Assembly (NCBI GenBank): GCA_910588635.1
Contig: CAJUPW010000014.1
Location: 1-64,000 of the forward strand
DNA: 64,000 nucleotides
Origin: an uncultured Oscillospiraceae bacterium
GTDB lineage: Bacteria > Bacillota > Clostridia > Oscillospirales > Oscillospiraceae
Reading direction: 5' to 3'
Below the pieces are notes generated by a model. That model saw only the letters and a list, made by a program, of their open reading frames with translations. It made no database searches and was not told the DNA's origin. Position 1 is the first letter of the stretch. The number at the start of each line of letters is the position of its first letter. The position numbers and the translations under genes are program-made. Positions 53,738 through 63,300 of this stretch are shown here, in pieces.

Positions 53738-55831
53738 ATGAAAAAGCTGCAAAGTAGCGCTGTCGCCAAGGTGTGCGCCTGGATCGTCCTGCTGGCCGCC
53801 GCCCTGGGTGCGGGGGCATTCGGGGTGCGGGCGGTGCTCAGCTTCCAATCCGTGGCAAATGACAGCTGGCAGTACAGCAGACAGTTTTTCAATGCTCTGG
53901 ACAGCCGCCAGCGGGAGCTGGTGAACGGCGTCTATCTCTCCTGGCAGCTGTACGCTTTGGAGCAGCAGATCGCCGCCGGAAATGCCGGCGCCACTCTCCG
54001 GGCTGACGCCGAGGCCCTTCAGGAGAGCAAGGCCGCCATTGAGGACCGCTTCTCCCGGGACAGCACCTGGTTCCGTTTCAGGCTGATGGACAGCGAGACC
54101 GGAGGGGTGCTGGGCAGCAATCTGGCGGAGGGAGAGTCCATGTTCCGGGCGGTGAAGGATATTCACCACTACACCTTTGAGCTGTCGGAGGAGTCCTGGC
54201 TCGAGTACGGCTATTATGATCCCAGCGCCTACGGCTACAATACCGCACCCAGCGGCCAGGCGGGCCAGAGTGCCGGTGCTGAGGCTGACCCCGCCCCTAT
54301 GAAGCTGGTGGTGGAGTACGGCGTGCCCGAGGATATTGAGACCGGCTCTATTGATGACGAGTTCTACCGTACCTGGGTGACCTGGATAAATGAACGGGCT
54401 TTCTTTGACCACTACCTTACCGGCTTTCTGAATCTGGGGGCGCTCACCCTGCTGGCACTGATATGGATTCTCTGGACCGCCGGGCACAAGAAGGGCGCGG
54501 AGGGGATCGTCATCACCTGGCAGGAGCGGATTTTCTTCGATGTGTACGCGGTTGTCATGATTACCGCTGTTGTGGCGCTGGTTTTCTGTACGGTCGGGCT
54601 GGCAGAGCAGCTCTATTGGAGCTCTTCCAGCGTGTACGCCGCCCAAAATGAGGACTTCACTACCTTCTTCGACCTGGGCGTCCTGGGGGCAGGGACTGTC
54701 TTTGCCGCCGGCGTGGGCTGCGGCGCGCTGCTCCTGCGGACCTTTACCGTCCGGCTCAAGGCCCGCTGCCTGGGAAAAACCACCCTGCTGTGCAGGGTGG
54801 CCGCATGGACGGTGAGGACCGTCCATGACTTTATTCGCTTCCTGCCCTTCACCTGGAAGCTGGTGCTGGGCTTCGGAGCCTATGTGATCTTCGCCTTCTG
54901 GCTGATTACGGTGGGGAGGTATGACGGCGCCTTTATGCTGATGTATTTCTTTCTGCAGCTGGCCTTGCTGCTGTTCCTGTCCTGGTGGGCCTACGGCTAT
55001 TACCGCCTGCGTCAGGGCACCAAGACCATCGCCGGGGGCGACCTGGAGTATCAGATCGACACCCGCCGCATGCCCTACGACCTGCGCCTGCAGGCGGAGG
55101 ACCTGAACAATATCTCCGCCGGGCTGTCGGCGGCGGTGGACGAGAAGATGAAAAGCGAGCGGTTTAAGGCCGAGCTCATCACTAATGTCTCCCACGACCT
55201 GAAAACTCCGCTGACCTCCATCATCAACTATGTGGACCTGCTCAAGACCACCGCCCAGACCGACCCCAAGGCGGCGGAGTATATCGAGGTGCTGGACCGG
55301 AAGTCACAGCGGCTGAAAAAGCTCACCGAGGACCTGGTGGAGGCCTCCAAGGCGTCCACGGGGGTGCTGTCGGTAAACCGGGAGAAGATCGGTATGGGCC
55401 AGCTCATCGACCAGGCCATGGGCGAGTGGGAGGAGAAGCTGACCGGCCGCAAGCTCACACTGGTGACCAGCCTGCCCGAGGGGGAGACCTGGGTGTATGC
55501 CGACGGGCGGCACCTGTGGCGGGTGATCGACAATCTGCTGTCCAACTGCGCCAAGTACGCCATGGAGGGCACCCGGGTCTATCTGGACCTGGAGCGGGGG
55601 AAGGGACAGGTGGCCCTGTCGGTGAAAAATATCTCCCGGGAGCCGCTGAACGTTCCGGCCGAGCGGCTGATGGAGCGCTTTGTCCGGGGGGAGGAGTCCC
55701 GGTCCACCGAGGGGTCCGGGCTGGGGCTGTCCATTGCCCGGTCCCTCACCGAGCTCCAGGGAGGAACCTTCGAGCTGGCCGTGGACGGCGACCTGTTCAA
55801 GTCCATCGTCACCTTGCCCCAGGCGAATTGA
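53738..55831 (+). CDS. multi-span sensor histidine kinase
   Basis: The 697-residue protein has one N-terminal membrane segment, an extracellular domain (about 35-220), then at least five further hydrophobic segments (about 222-430), a HAMP-like linker, the dimerisation helix with H485 in NVSHDLKTPLTSI, and an ATPase domain with NLLSNCAKYAM near 590 and GSGLGLSIA near 665. The large multi-helix sensor is unusual compared with the two-span kinase at 58.5 kb. It partners the regulator immediately upstream. Confidence 0.92.
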   Translation: MKKLQSSAVAKVCAWIVLLAAALGAGAFGVRAVLSFQSVANDSWQYSRQFFNALDSRQRELVNGVYLSWQLYALEQQIAAGNAGATLRADAEALQESKAAIEDRFSRDSTWFRFRLMDSETGGVLGSNLAEGESMFRAVKDIHHYTFELSEESWLEYGYYDPSAYGYNTAPSGQAGQSAGAEADPAPMKLVVEYGVPEDIETGSIDDEFYRTWVTWINERAFFDHYLTGFLNLGALTLLALIWILWTAGHKKGAEGIVITWQERIFFDVYAVVMITAVVALVFCTVGLAEQLYWSSSSVYAAQNEDFTTFFDLGVLGAGTVFAAGVGCGALLLRTFTVRLKARCLGKTTLLCRVAAWTVRTVHDFIRFLPFTWKLVLGFGAYVIFAFWLITVGRYDGAFMLMYFFLQLALLLFLSWWAYGYYRLRQGTKTIAGGDLEYQIDTRRMPYDLRLQAEDLNNISAGLSAAVDEKMKSERFKAELITNVSHDLKTPLTSIINYVDLLKTTAQTDPKAAEYIEVLDRKSQRLKKLTEDLVEASKASTGVLSVNREKIGMGQLIDQAMGEWEEKLTGRKLTLVTSLPEGETWVYADGRHLWRVIDNLLSNCAKYAMEGTRVYLDLERGKGQVALSVKNISREPLNVPAERLMERFVRGEESRSTEGSGLGLSIARSLTELQGGTFELAVDGDLFKSIVTLPQAN

Positions 55832-55846
55832 CCACATTGACCTTTG

Positions 55847-55879
55847 ACCGCTCACTCCGAAGGGGGTGGGCGGTTTTTT
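55847..55879 (+). terminator. intrinsic terminator
   Basis: ACCGCTCAC... pairs with GTGGGCGGT and is followed by TTTTTT. Confidence 0.75.
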
Positions 55880-55925
55880 GACACCAAGAAAAATTGCAAA
55901 AAGCTATGGCTTTTTTCAGGAATTG

Positions 55926-55934
55926 TGGTATGAT
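55926..55934 (+). promoter_or_regulatory. possible extended -10 of the lipoprotein gene
   Basis: TGGTATGAT is a good extended -10, but no convincing -35 lies 16-18 bp upstream. Confidence 0.35.
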
Positions 55935-55987
55935 GATAAATACCACCCGTATGTAGTGGATTTGATGCTGGAGGGAGGGCGGAGGCC

Positions 55988-57436
55988 GTGGGCAGAAGGT
56001 GGACCTTTCTGGGAATGACGCTGGTTATGGCGGCGCTGCTCAGCGGCTGCCTGTTCCGCTCTCCAGACGATCTGTACCGCCAGCCGGAGAAGTCGCCGGG
56101 CTATGAGCAGCTCAACGCGGCTATCCGGGCGGTGCGCACCGGACTGGAGACGGAATTTGCCGTCCGGGTGGAGGACGTGACCATCATAGCGGGGGACAAC
56201 ACCGCCAATATCCAGCTTCAGGACCTGGACGGGGACGGCCGGCGGGAGAGCGCGGTCACTTTTTTCCGGGTGCCGGGCATTGAGAAGCCCATCAAGATAT
56301 ACATTTTCTCCCAGATTGGGGAGGAGTATGTGCCCACCGGCGTGGTGGAGGGAGAGGGCAGCGCCATCTACGCCATCGACTATGCCCAGATCAACGGGGA
56401 GGGCCGCAAGGAGGTGGCCGTCAACTGGCAGATCAGCTCGGGCGCCTATCAGCTGGGGGTGTATACCCTGGACGATATCGACCTGCCCGTGGCGGGTCCG
56501 AACGAGGAAGAGGACTTGGCCGCGGTGAAGGCCATGACCCGCGCCGGCCTGACGGGCACCGAGCGGCTGCTGACCCGGTGCAGCGTGGCCACCGATGGCT
56601 CCAGCGGCTGCCGTCTGCTGGATATTGACAAAGACACGCGCATCGAGGTGTTGGTTACCCGGATGGACGCCGGCGGGCCGGTGAGCCAGGTGGAAATTTA
56701 CGGTTGGGTGGACGGGGCGATGGCCTCCCTGGGGGTGGCCGACCTGTCCGCCGGCATCAGCGCCATCAACCGTGTCCGCACCAGCTATCTGGCCGGCGGC
56801 TATAACCAGCCCGCGCTCTATGTCACCAGCACCCTGGCCGAGGGAGGACGGGCCATCGACGTGGTGGCCTGGCTGAACGGCCAGCTGACCAATGTGTCCA
56901 TGGGGGATGAAGGGGTCAGCCGGGAGGTCATCCAGGGCTACACCGATATCAACCCCACTGACATCAACCGGGACTCGGTGGCGGAGCTGCCCTCGCCCTA
57001 CCCGCTGCCCAGCTACGGAGAGAGCCCCTCCAGCAACTTCTGGCTCATCGACTGGGTGCAGTATGACGAGCGGGGCCGGCGCAACCACGTGCTTACCACC
57101 TACCACAATGTGAGCGACGGCTGGTATCTCACCATCCCCGAAAGCTGGCGGGACCGGATCACCATTTCCCGCAACGACCAGGTCACCGGCCGGCGCGAGG
57201 TGGTGTTCTCCCACTGGAGAGGAGAGGACAAGGAGCCGGAGCCCTTCCTGTCTGTCTATCGGGTGTCCAGCAGCCGCAGCTCCGATCTGGAGGAGGACGG
57301 CTGGTTGGTGCTCCGGGAGGAGGAGAATATCATCTACGCCGCCCGCTTCCACGAGGGCGGCTGGGACAGCGGTCTGGAGGAGATGGACCTGCTGGAGCGG
57401 TTCGACACCATACGGAGAAGCTGGTACAGCGAGTAA
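55988..57436 (+). CDS. lipoprotein of unknown function
   Basis: The 482-residue protein starts at GTG with GGAGGCC close upstream and has a lipoprotein signal with lipobox LLSGC (Cys near 20). The mature part contains LQDLDGDGRRESAV and DINRDSVAEL, short FG-GAP-like Asp-rich motifs that may bind calcium. Otherwise there are beta-rich segments and no catalytic motif I know. It lies 45 bp before the second two-component system and could be a sensor accessory at the membrane surface. Confidence 0.75.
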   Translation: MGRRWTFLGMTLVMAALLSGCLFRSPDDLYRQPEKSPGYEQLNAAIRAVRTGLETEFAVRVEDVTIIAGDNTANIQLQDLDGDGRRESAVTFFRVPGIEKPIKIYIFSQIGEEYVPTGVVEGEGSAIYAIDYAQINGEGRKEVAVNWQISSGAYQLGVYTLDDIDLPVAGPNEEEDLAAVKAMTRAGLTGTERLLTRCSVATDGSSGCRLLDIDKDTRIEVLVTRMDAGGPVSQVEIYGWVDGAMASLGVADLSAGISAINRVRTSYLAGGYNQPALYVTSTLAEGGRAIDVVAWLNGQLTNVSMGDEGVSREVIQGYTDINPTDINRDSVAELPSPYPLPSYGESPSSNFWLIDWVQYDERGRRNHVLTTYHNVSDGWYLTIPESWRDRITISRNDQVTGRREVVFSHWRGEDKEPEPFLSVYRVSSSRSSDLEEDGWLVLREEENIIYAARFHEGGWDSGLEEMDLLERFDTIRRSWYSE

Positions 57437-57481
57437 GCGCCGAGGACTTGAATATAAGGTCTGAATGGTTGGGAGGACAAA

Positions 57482-58171
57482 ATGAGAAAGGTATTGGTCC
57501 TGGAGGACGAGGAAAATATCCGCAGCTTTGTGGTCATCAACCTGAAGCGGGCGGGCTATCAGACGGTGGAGGCGGGCACCGGCGAGGAGGCCCTGGAGGC
57601 CGTCCGGGACAACCCGGACATCAAGGTGGCCTTGCTGGATATCATGCTGCCCGGCATCGACGGCTTTGAGGTGTGCCGCCGCCTGCGGGCCATGGACAAT
57701 AAAATCGGCATTATCATGCTCACCGCCCGCACCCAGGAGATGGACAAGGTCACCGGCCTGATGACCGGGGCGGACGACTATGTGACCAAGCCCTTTTCAC
57801 CGGCGGAACTCACCGCCCGGGTGGACGCCCTCTTCCGCCGCACCGGCGGGGACGAGGCGGCTCTCTCCCCCGACGAGATCAGCGATCCGCCCTTCCTGCT
57901 CAACACCCGCAACCGCACCCTGGAGAAAAACGGCCAGCGGGTCAAGCTCACCCAGGTGGAGTACTCCATCGTCAAGCTGTTTATGGAGAACCCTGGCAAG
58001 GCCCTGTCCCGGGAGGAAATCTTGGATACCGTCTGGGGCAAGGACTACTTCGGCGAGCTGAAGATTGTGGATGTGAACATCCGCCGCCTGCGCATTAAAA
58101 TCGAGGACAACGCCCAGAAGCCCACCTTTGTCAATACGGTGTGGGGCTACGGATATAAGTGGGGGAGCTGA
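57482..58171 (+). CDS. OmpR/PhoB family response regulator
   Basis: The 229-residue regulator has receiver residues EDEE at the start, phosphoacceptor D53 in LLDIMLPGIDG and VTKPF near 101, and a winged-helix domain (about 130-227: VKLTQVEYSIVKLF, IVDVNIRRLRIKIED, VNTVWGYGYKW). ATG with GGGAGGAC upstream. The last 63 bp including the stop are repeated exactly 226 bp downstream, so a hairpin-rich block separates it from its kinase. Confidence 0.93.
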   Translation: MRKVLVLEDEENIRSFVVINLKRAGYQTVEAGTGEEALEAVRDNPDIKVALLDIMLPGIDGFEVCRRLRAMDNKIGIIMLTARTQEMDKVTGLMTGADDYVTKPFSPAELTARVDALFRRTGGDEAALSPDEISDPPFLLNTRNRTLEKNGQRVKLTQVEYSIVKLFMENPGKALSREEILDTVWGKDYFGELKIVDVNIRRLRIKIEDNAQKPTFVNTVWGYGYKWGS

Positions 58172-58398
58172 AGCGCTGAGATGATTCGGGCGTTGTCCAG
58201 GGTCCCCGCAAAGCGGGGTGGCCGGCAGGCCGAAAATTCGGAGCGAAGCGGAGAATTTCCGCAGGCGGAATTTATTTCCGCCGAGGATTATAAAGAAGAA
58301 AAGGGCTCCCACAGGGCCTGCCCTGTGGGAAACCAACGCCCAGAAGCCCACCTTTGTCAATACGGTGTGGGGCTACGGATATAAGTGGGGGAGCTGAA
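58108..58398 (+). repeat. 65-bp direct repeat of the regulator 3' end flanking a 161-bp hairpin block
   Basis: 58108-58172 and 58334-58398 are identical over 65 bp and contain the last codons and stop of the response regulator. The block between them (58173-58333) folds into five hairpins in a row: CCCCGC/GCGGGG, GGCC/GGCC, AAATTC/GAATTT, GGCGGAA/TTCCGCC and CCCACAGGG/CCCTGTGGG. The second copy is not in frame with any gene. Confidence 0.9.
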
Positions 58399-58452
58399 AA
58401 AAGCTTGCCGCCCGCGGATGGGACAGAGTGATGAAAGGCAGGTGAGGGGACA

Positions 58453-59829
58453 ATGGCCAAGCCCACAAGATTACAGGATCAGGTCAAGATCCGGGGCATC
58501 CGTCGCCGGTGGCTGGTAAACAGCGTGGCCATTGTGCTGCTGATCCTGGCTTTGGCCGTTGGGGCCTTTGCGGCCATGCTCCACAGCTATTACTACGGCG
58601 GTACGGAGGATGATCTGGAGCGCAAGGCCACCTCCTCCGCCAACGGCTTCCGTATGTATACCCGCTCCGACTACCGGGCGGCCGCCCAGCAGACGGTGAA
58701 CAGCTATGAGGACAAGAGCCGGCTGGAGCTGCAGTTCCTGGATACCACTGGCGCGGTGCTCTACTCGGGCAACGACCTCACCGCCGGCTCCACTCCCAGC
58801 ACCCCGGATATCCAGAAGGCCATGAACGAGCGGACGGCCAGCCCCTGGCGGGGGCGGGACCCGGATACCGGGGAGCGCATCCTGGCCGCCTCCAGCCCGG
58901 TGATCTACCAGGGAGAGGTGGTGGGAGTCATCCGCTATGTCACCTCCCTGTCCGGCATCGACCGGCAGTATGTGTTTACCATGACGGTCATCGCCGCCAT
59001 CGCCCTGGCCATCTTTGCCATGGTGTATTTTTCCAACCTCTATTTCGTCCGCTCCATCGTGGAGCCTTTGGCAGGCATCACCGAGATTGCCCGGGTCATC
59101 GCCGACGGCAGCTACGGAGTACAGATCGAGAAAAAATTTGACGACGAGATCGGCGAGCTGACCGACGCCATCAACGATATGTCCATCAAGATTGCTCAGG
59201 CGGAAAAGACCCAGAGCGAGTTCATCTCCTCTGTCTCCCACGAGCTGCGCACCCCGCTGACAGCCATTACCGGCTGGGCAGAGACCATCCAGAACGGAGA
59301 GTGCCGCTCAGGCGCCGATATCAAGAAGGGCATGGGCATCATCGTGTCCGAGGCCAAGCGGCTGAGCAGCATGGTGGTGGAGCCGCTGGACCTGAAGGCC
59401 GAGCTGGAGGACGCCGTCTACACTTACACCGAGTTCTTCCGCAAGGAGGGTATCACTCTGGAGTATCAGGACGGCCCGGAGGAGATGCTGCCCATCTCCG
59501 GCGACCCCCAGCGGCTGAGGCAGGTGTTCTGCAATCTGCTGGACAACGCCGCCAAGCACGGCGGGTCGGGCGAGCGGATTCTGGTCACCCTCTTCCGGGA
59601 GGGGGACGAGGCCGTCATCCGAATCAGGGACTACGGTCCGGGCGCCCCGGAGGAGGAGCTGCCCTTCCTGAAGAACAAGTTTTACAAGGGCAGCTCCAAG
59701 GCCCGCGGCTCCGGCATCGGCCTGGCCGTGTGTGAAGAGATCATCACCCGCCACGAGGGAACGCTGGAGGTGGGCAATGCCGAGGGCGGCGGCTTCCAGG
59801 TGACCATCCGCCTGCCCGTTGAAAACTGA
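58453..59829 (+). CDS. sensor histidine kinase, PhoR-like
   Basis: The 458-residue kinase has two membrane segments (about 18-40 and 174-196) around an extracellular domain, a HAMP linker (about 197-250), the phosphoacceptor H263 in SVSHELRTPLTAI, NLLDNAAKHGG near 362 and GSGIGLAVCEEI near 420. ATG start with AGGTGAGGGG upstream. It is separated from its regulator by the repeat block at 58.1-58.4 kb, unlike the usual close coupling. Confidence 0.92.
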   Translation: MAKPTRLQDQVKIRGIRRRWLVNSVAIVLLILALAVGAFAAMLHSYYYGGTEDDLERKATSSANGFRMYTRSDYRAAAQQTVNSYEDKSRLELQFLDTTGAVLYSGNDLTAGSTPSTPDIQKAMNERTASPWRGRDPDTGERILAASSPVIYQGEVVGVIRYVTSLSGIDRQYVFTMTVIAAIALAIFAMVYFSNLYFVRSIVEPLAGITEIARVIADGSYGVQIEKKFDDEIGELTDAINDMSIKIAQAEKTQSEFISSVSHELRTPLTAITGWAETIQNGECRSGADIKKGMGIIVSEAKRLSSMVVEPLDLKAELEDAVYTYTEFFRKEGITLEYQDGPEEMLPISGDPQRLRQVFCNLLDNAAKHGGSGERILVTLFREGDEAVIRIRDYGPGAPEEELPFLKNKFYKGSSKARGSGIGLAVCEEIITRHEGTLEVGNAEGGGFQVTIRLPVEN

Positions 59830-59907
59830 CGGCGAGTCTGATAAAATAAGCTTTAAGCCTCCCTCAGAGAGGGATCGCGGAATTGAAAGACCATAAGGAG
59901 AACCCAA

Positions 59908-60882
59908 ATGTCCAAGCAAAATTGTGAATGCCCCAAATTCAAAACCATGTGCGGGGGACAGGCCCTCATTGAGGGGATTATGATGCGCGGCCCCAAAAAG
60001 CAGGCCGTGGTGGTCCGCAGGAGCGACGGCGAGCTGGAGATTCAGGAGAAGGAGCTCAAGTTCATCAAGGATCGATACCCCATCCTGGGCTGGCCGCTGA
60101 TCCGGGGGGTGGTGAACTTTGCCGACTCCATGTACAACGGCGTTACTGCCCTGATGTACTCCGCCGAATTCTTCCCTGAGGACGGGGAGGAGGAAGAGGA
60201 ACCCTCCAAATTTGAGACCTGGCTCAACAACAAGCTGGGCAGCGAGAAATTTACTGTTCTCATCACCACCCTGGCAGTACTTTTGGGCGTCGCCATGTCT
60301 ATCGGGCTGTTTTTCTTTCTGCCCACCTTGCTGGGCGGGGTGGTCAATGTGGTGCTTCCGGGCAACATGCTGGTCCGGAATCTGGCGGAGAGCTTTTTGA
60401 AAATTCTCATTTTTGTGACCTACCTGGCCCTGTGCTCCCACATGGGGGAGATGAAGAGGGTCTTTTCCTACCACGGGGCGGAGCACAAGACCATTTTCTG
60501 CTATGAGGCCGGCCTGCCCCTCACGGTGGAGAACGTGCGCTTACAGCCCCGGCACCATCCCAGGTGCGGGACCAGCTTTCTGTTCATGGTGATCGCCATT
60601 TCCATCCTGGTGGCCACCGTGGTCTTTGCCGTCTGGCCGGTGTACAATGTGATTCTGCGCTTTCTGGCCCACTTGGCCATGCTGCCCCTCATTGTAGGGA
60701 TCAGCTATGAGATCAACCGCTGGGCCGGCCGCCACGATGGGCCCGTTACCCGGTTTTTTACCGCGCCGGGGCTGTGGCTGCAAAACTTTACCACCTTTGA
60801 ACCCGACGACTCTATGATCGAGGTAGGAATCAAGGCCCTGGAGCTGGTGCTGCCCGAGGTCAAGGGCGAGGATGAATGGTAG
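59908..60882 (+). CDS. DUF1385 family membrane protein
   Basis: The 324-residue protein has the family stretch GGQALIEGIMMRGPK near 17-31, several membrane segments (about 110-135, 148-175, 210-235, 245-265), and YHGAEHKTIFCYE near 190 plus HPRCGTSF near 217, His/Cys-rich motifs conserved in DUF1385. Function is unproven. It commonly precedes prmC-prfA in Firmicutes, as it precedes prmC here. ATG with AAGGAG upstream. Confidence 0.92.
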   Translation: MSKQNCECPKFKTMCGGQALIEGIMMRGPKKQAVVVRRSDGELEIQEKELKFIKDRYPILGWPLIRGVVNFADSMYNGVTALMYSAEFFPEDGEEEEEPSKFETWLNNKLGSEKFTVLITTLAVLLGVAMSIGLFFFLPTLLGGVVNVVLPGNMLVRNLAESFLKILIFVTYLALCSHMGEMKRVFSYHGAEHKTIFCYEAGLPLTVENVRLQPRHHPRCGTSFLFMVIAISILVATVVFAVWPVYNVILRFLAHLAMLPLIVGISYEINRWAGRHDGPVTRFFTAPGLWLQNFTTFEPDDSMIEVGIKALELVLPEVKGEDEW

Positions 60883-61005
60883 CGTCGCCGCAAGCTCCAT
60901 TTCTTTCGCTTTGCCCTGTCGGGCAAAGCTCGCGCATTCCGCTGCTCCTCCCTTCCGCACGCGACCCGCTGGGCTCGCGGGCGGGACGCCGCCCTTCGGG
61001 CGGCG
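60883..61005 (-). repeat. structured intergenic repeat, copy D (inverted)
   Basis: On the minus strand: HP0 CGCCGCCC-GAA-GGGCGGCG (61005-60987), HP1 stem CGCGA/TCGCG (60979-60960) with core CCC-AGC-GGG, linker GGAGGAGCAGCGGAATG, HP2 CTTTGCCC-GACA-GGGCAAAG, tail GAAAGAAATGGAGCTTGCGGCGACG. It begins directly after the DUF1385 stop and ends shortly before prmC. Confidence 0.72.
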
Positions 61006-61039
61006 GGGATCCCTCTAAATACAACTGGAAGGTGATTAC

Positions 61040-61903
61040 ATGGCGACCACCTACAACAACCTGTTCCTGGATACCCGCGCCCGGCTGAAGAAAGCGGGGG
61101 TGGAGTCGGCCCAGCTGGAGGCCCGGGAGATCATCTGCTTCGCCGCCGACAAGAGCCGGGAGCAGTTCTACCGGGATATGTCCCTCTATGTCTCCAGAGA
61201 GATGGAACAGAGGGTGGAGGACCTGGTGCAGCGCCGTCTGGCCGGAGAGCCGGTAGCCTACATCATCGGGGAGTGGGAGTTCTACGGCCTGTCCCTGGAC
61301 ATCTCCCGGGATGTGCTGATTCCCCGGCTGGACACCGAGCTGCTGGCGGAGCGGGGCATCCTCAAGGCCCGGGAGTCGGGGGAGGGAGCCCGGGTGCTGG
61401 ACCTGTGCGCCGGCAGCGGCTGCGTGGGCCTGGCCATCGCTTCCAACGCCCCCGAGTGCCGGGTGGTGCTGGGTGAGCTGTCTGAGGGAGCGCTGCGGGT
61501 GTGCAAGCAGAACGTCCGCCGCAACGAGCTCAACGCCCGGGTGACCTGCCTGTCGGTCAACGCCCTGGAGAACCCCAGCTCCACCCTGTGGGATTTTGAC
61601 GCCATCGTGTGCAACCCTCCCTACATACCCACGGTGGACATTGAGGCGCTGGATGTCTCCGTACGGGACTACGAGCCCCGCATGGCCCTGGACGGAGGGA
61701 AGGACGGCCTGGACTACTACCGGGCCATCGCCGCCAAATGGAAGCCCGCCCTGCGGCTGGGAGGCACCCTGATCTTTGAGGTAGGCGTCGGCCAGGCGGG
61801 CGCCGTGGAGGACATTCTGGAGGAGAACGGCTACGAGGAAATCAAGATTCTCCCGGACACCCAGAATATCCTCCGTGTGGTGGAGGGAACGGTCAATAAT
61901 TGA
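61040..61903 (+). CDS. prmC: peptide chain release factor N5-glutamine methyltransferase PrmC
   Basis: PrmC methylates the glutamine of the GGQ loop in release factors using SAM. The 287-residue protein has a helical N-terminal domain (about 1-85), the SAM site VLDLCAGSGCVGLAIA near 118-133 and the catalytic NPPYIP near 192-197. ATG with GGAAGGTG upstream. prfA, a frequent neighbour, is not seen; repeat copy C follows and then recA. Confidence 0.95.
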   Translation: MATTYNNLFLDTRARLKKAGVESAQLEAREIICFAADKSREQFYRDMSLYVSREMEQRVEDLVQRRLAGEPVAYIIGEWEFYGLSLDISRDVLIPRLDTELLAERGILKARESGEGARVLDLCAGSGCVGLAIASNAPECRVVLGELSEGALRVCKQNVRRNELNARVTCLSVNALENPSSTLWDFDAIVCNPPYIPTVDIEALDVSVRDYEPRMALDGGKDGLDYYRAIAAKWKPALRLGGTLIFEVGVGQAGAVEDILEENGYEEIKILPDTQNILRVVEGTVNN

Positions 61904-62029
61904 GGCCGCCGAAGGCGGCCCCCAAAACGGAGCCCAGCGTAGCAGGTCCGTTTTGGAGAGGACGAGCAACGGAGTGGAGCTGATATTCGGCGTGAGCCAA
62001 ATGGAGCGAAACGAAGTTTGTGAGGACGA
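61904..62029 (+). repeat. structured intergenic repeat, copy C
   Basis: It starts at the first base after the prmC stop with the same HP0 as copy B (GGCCGCC-GAA-GGCGGCC). HP1 stem CCAAAACGG (61922-61930) / CCGTTTTGG (61948-61956), core CCCAGC-GTA-GCAGG, linker GGAGAGGACGAGCAACG, HP2 TTCGGC-GTGA-GCCAAA, tail GAGCGAAACGAAGTTTG then TGAGGACGA. About 90 bp of unassigned sequence separate it from recA. Confidence 0.75.
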
Positions 62030-62121
62030 AAAAGTCCGGTTTAACGGACATATCAAAGAGTAATTTAAGGGACAGCAAGAGGCCGGAGGCACTGAGCCGC
62101 CGGCGGGAAAGGATGATTGAC

Positions 62122-63231
62122 ATGGCACAGAAGAAACCCATGATCGAGTCGGCCGCGCCGGCCTCCGACAAGAAGAAGGCGCTGGAGACCGCCATGGCCC
62201 AGATTGAGCGGACTTACGGCAAGGGCTCCATTATGCGCCTGGGAGAAAACACCGGCGTGGTGGTGGACGCCATCCCCACAGGCTCCCTGTCCCTGGACAT
62301 CGCCCTGGGCATCGGCGGCGTGCCCAAGGGCCGTATCATCGAGGTCTACGGCCCCGAGTCCTCCGGTAAGACCACTCTGGCCCTGCACATCGTGGCCGAG
62401 GCCCAGAAGCGGGGGGGCGAGGTGGCCTTCATTGACGCCGAACATGCCCTGGACCCCAGCTACGCCCGGGCGCTGGGGGTGGACATTGACTCCATGCTCA
62501 TCTCCCAGCCGGACACCGGCGAGCAAGGCCTGGAAATCTGCGAGGCGCTGGTCCGTTCCGGCGCCATCGACGTGGTGGTGGTGGACTCAGTGGCAGCCCT
62601 GACCCCCCGGGCGGAGATCGAGGGCGACATGGGCGACAGCCACGTGGGCCTGCTGGCCCGGCTCATGAGCCAGGCCCTGCGCAAGCTGGCCGGCTCCATC
62701 GCCAAGACCAACTGCATTGTCATTTTCATCAACCAGCTTCGGGAGAAGGTGGGGGTGATGTACGGCAATCCGGAGGTGACCACCGGAGGCCGGGCGCTGA
62801 AATTCTACGCCTCCGTCCGCATCGACGTACGGAAGATCGAGGCCATCAAGGTGGGTACCGAGCTGATCGGCAACCGCACCCGGGCCAAGATCGTGAAGAA
62901 CAAGGTGGCCCCCCCTTTCCGGGAGGCGGAGTTTGAAATTCTCTACGGCGAGGGCATCTCCAAGTGGGGCGAGATGGTGGACCTGGCGGTCAAGCTGGAT
63001 ATCATCCAGAAGTCGGGCTCTTGGTTTTCCATGGGCGAGACCCGTATCGGCCAGGGCCGGGACGCCGCCAAGCAGTTTTTGAAGGACAACCCCGACGTGG
63101 CCGCCCAGGTGGAGGAGCAGGTCCGGGCCAACGCCTTCAAGCTGATGAGCAAGCAGTCCCAGGCGGCCGCCAAGGCCGCAGGCCGGGCGGTGGACGTGTC
63201 CGCCGATGATTTTGACGACGGTGAGGGGTGA
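62122..63231 (+). CDS. recA: recombinase RecA
   Basis: The 369-residue recombinase has Walker A GPESSGKT at 77-84, the start of the core [34 protein letters not shown] (Walker B region), loop L1 near [19 protein letters not shown] and loop L2 [21 protein letters not shown] chose ATG 62122, 9 bases after AAAGG; an ATG three codons earlier touches that site, and longer frames run into repeat copy C. recX follows, as is usual. I found no clear SOS box upstream. Confidence 0.97.
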   Translation: MAQKKPMIESAAPASDKKKALETAMAQIERTYGKGSIMRLGENTGVVVDAIPTGSLSLDIALGIGGVPKGRIIEVYGPESSGKTTLALHIVAEAQKRGGEVAFIDAEHALDPSYARALGVDIDSMLISQPDTGEQGLEICEALVRSGAIDVVVVDSVAALTPRAEIEGDMGDSHVGLLARLMSQALRKLAGSIAKTNCIVIFINQLREKVGVMYGNPEVTTGGRALKFYASVRIDVRKIEAIKVGTELIGNRTRAKIVKNKVAPPFREAEFEILYGEGISKWGEMVDLAVKLDIIQKSGSWFSMGETRIGQGRDAAKQFLKDNPDVAAQVEEQVRANAFKLMSKQSQAAAKAAGRAVDVSADDFDDGEG

Positions 63232-63300
63232 TGTTCCTTTTTTCTTTGAGAAGAAAAAAGGAAATTCCCCTGTTTAATCTGATTTGTGGAGCGTTTATCG

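Noticed and set aside
58173..58333. The hairpin block in the regulator-kinase gap as a sixth copy of the A-E repeat family
   Set aside because: It has one related core (GGAGCGAAGCGG) but lacks the GGAGAGGACGAGCAACG linker and the tail, so I treat it as a different element.
62020..62121. An N-terminal extension of RecA
   Set aside because: The extra 34 codons start inside repeat copy C and include no RecA homology; AAAGG fits the ATG at 62122.
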